A DNA stretch of 5,078 nt from Thermoplasmata archaeon (GTDB taxonomy: Archaea > Thermoplasmatota > Thermoplasmata > Lutacidiplasmatales > UBA184). The DNA lies in assembly GCA_030040755.1 (NCBI GenBank), contig JASHTC010000168.1:1-5078 (forward strand). The letters are read 5' to 3'. The stretch's first letter is position 1; each line of letters starts with the position of its first letter. A program made the position numbers and the translations under genes. This document shows, one piece after another, positions 5,069-5,078 of this stretch. A model generated the notes under the pieces. It did no database searches and had not been told where the DNA came from. It worked only from the letters and a program-made list of their open reading frames with translations.

Positions 5069-5078
5069 AAGTACTTTG

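Overview
This window most likely comes from a GC-rich archaeon, probably a member of the Thermoplasmatota or a related acidophilic or soil lineage. Three things point there. The first gene encodes the Thr/Ser-rich surface domain with a 'TETGLPTGTSW' signature that is common in Thermoplasmata and some other archaea. The toxin-antitoxin pair resembles archaeal VapBC. The leaders are short, with TATA-like boxes such as CTTAAG close to the start codons. The lineage is an inference; no rRNA or other marker gene is present.

Layout, left to right. (1) Positions 1-567, + strand: the 3' part of a cell-surface protein with a repeat domain, one C-terminal membrane anchor and an acidic cytoplasmic tail. 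(2) 678-1115, +: a small SRPBCC/START-like protein of unknown ligand. (3) 1292-1876, -: a class I SAM-dependent methyltransferase, convergent with the previous gene. (4) 2028-2963, +: an NAD(P)-dependent sugar-nucleotide epimerase/dehydratase of the GDP-mannose 4,6-dehydratase / GDP-6-deoxy-mannose reductase type, divergent from the methyltransferase. (5) 2964-3636: an unusually long, visibly AT-richer stretch with no credible gene but several inverted repeats. (6) 3637-4244, -: vapB-vapC, overlapping by ATGA. (7) 4418-5068, +: the N-terminal part of an alkaline-phosphatase-superfamily phosphohydrolase, stopped by an in-frame TGA where the family motif has Trp.

The most notable features lie in the second half. 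A CATATG-repeat tract directly upstream of vapB recurs in inverted orientation just after the epimerase gene (20 of 21 bases shared). It brackets a roughly 1.28 kb segment made of vapBC plus the noncoding stretch. This looks either like a regulated or mobile toxin-antitoxin cassette, or like two copies of the same operator. The VapC copy also appears to lack the canonical acidic residues in the C-terminal half of its PIN domain.

Surface protein, sugar-nucleotide enzyme and phosphohydrolase would fit a cell-envelope or glycosylation neighbourhood. The genes are not arranged as one operon, however, so that link is loose.
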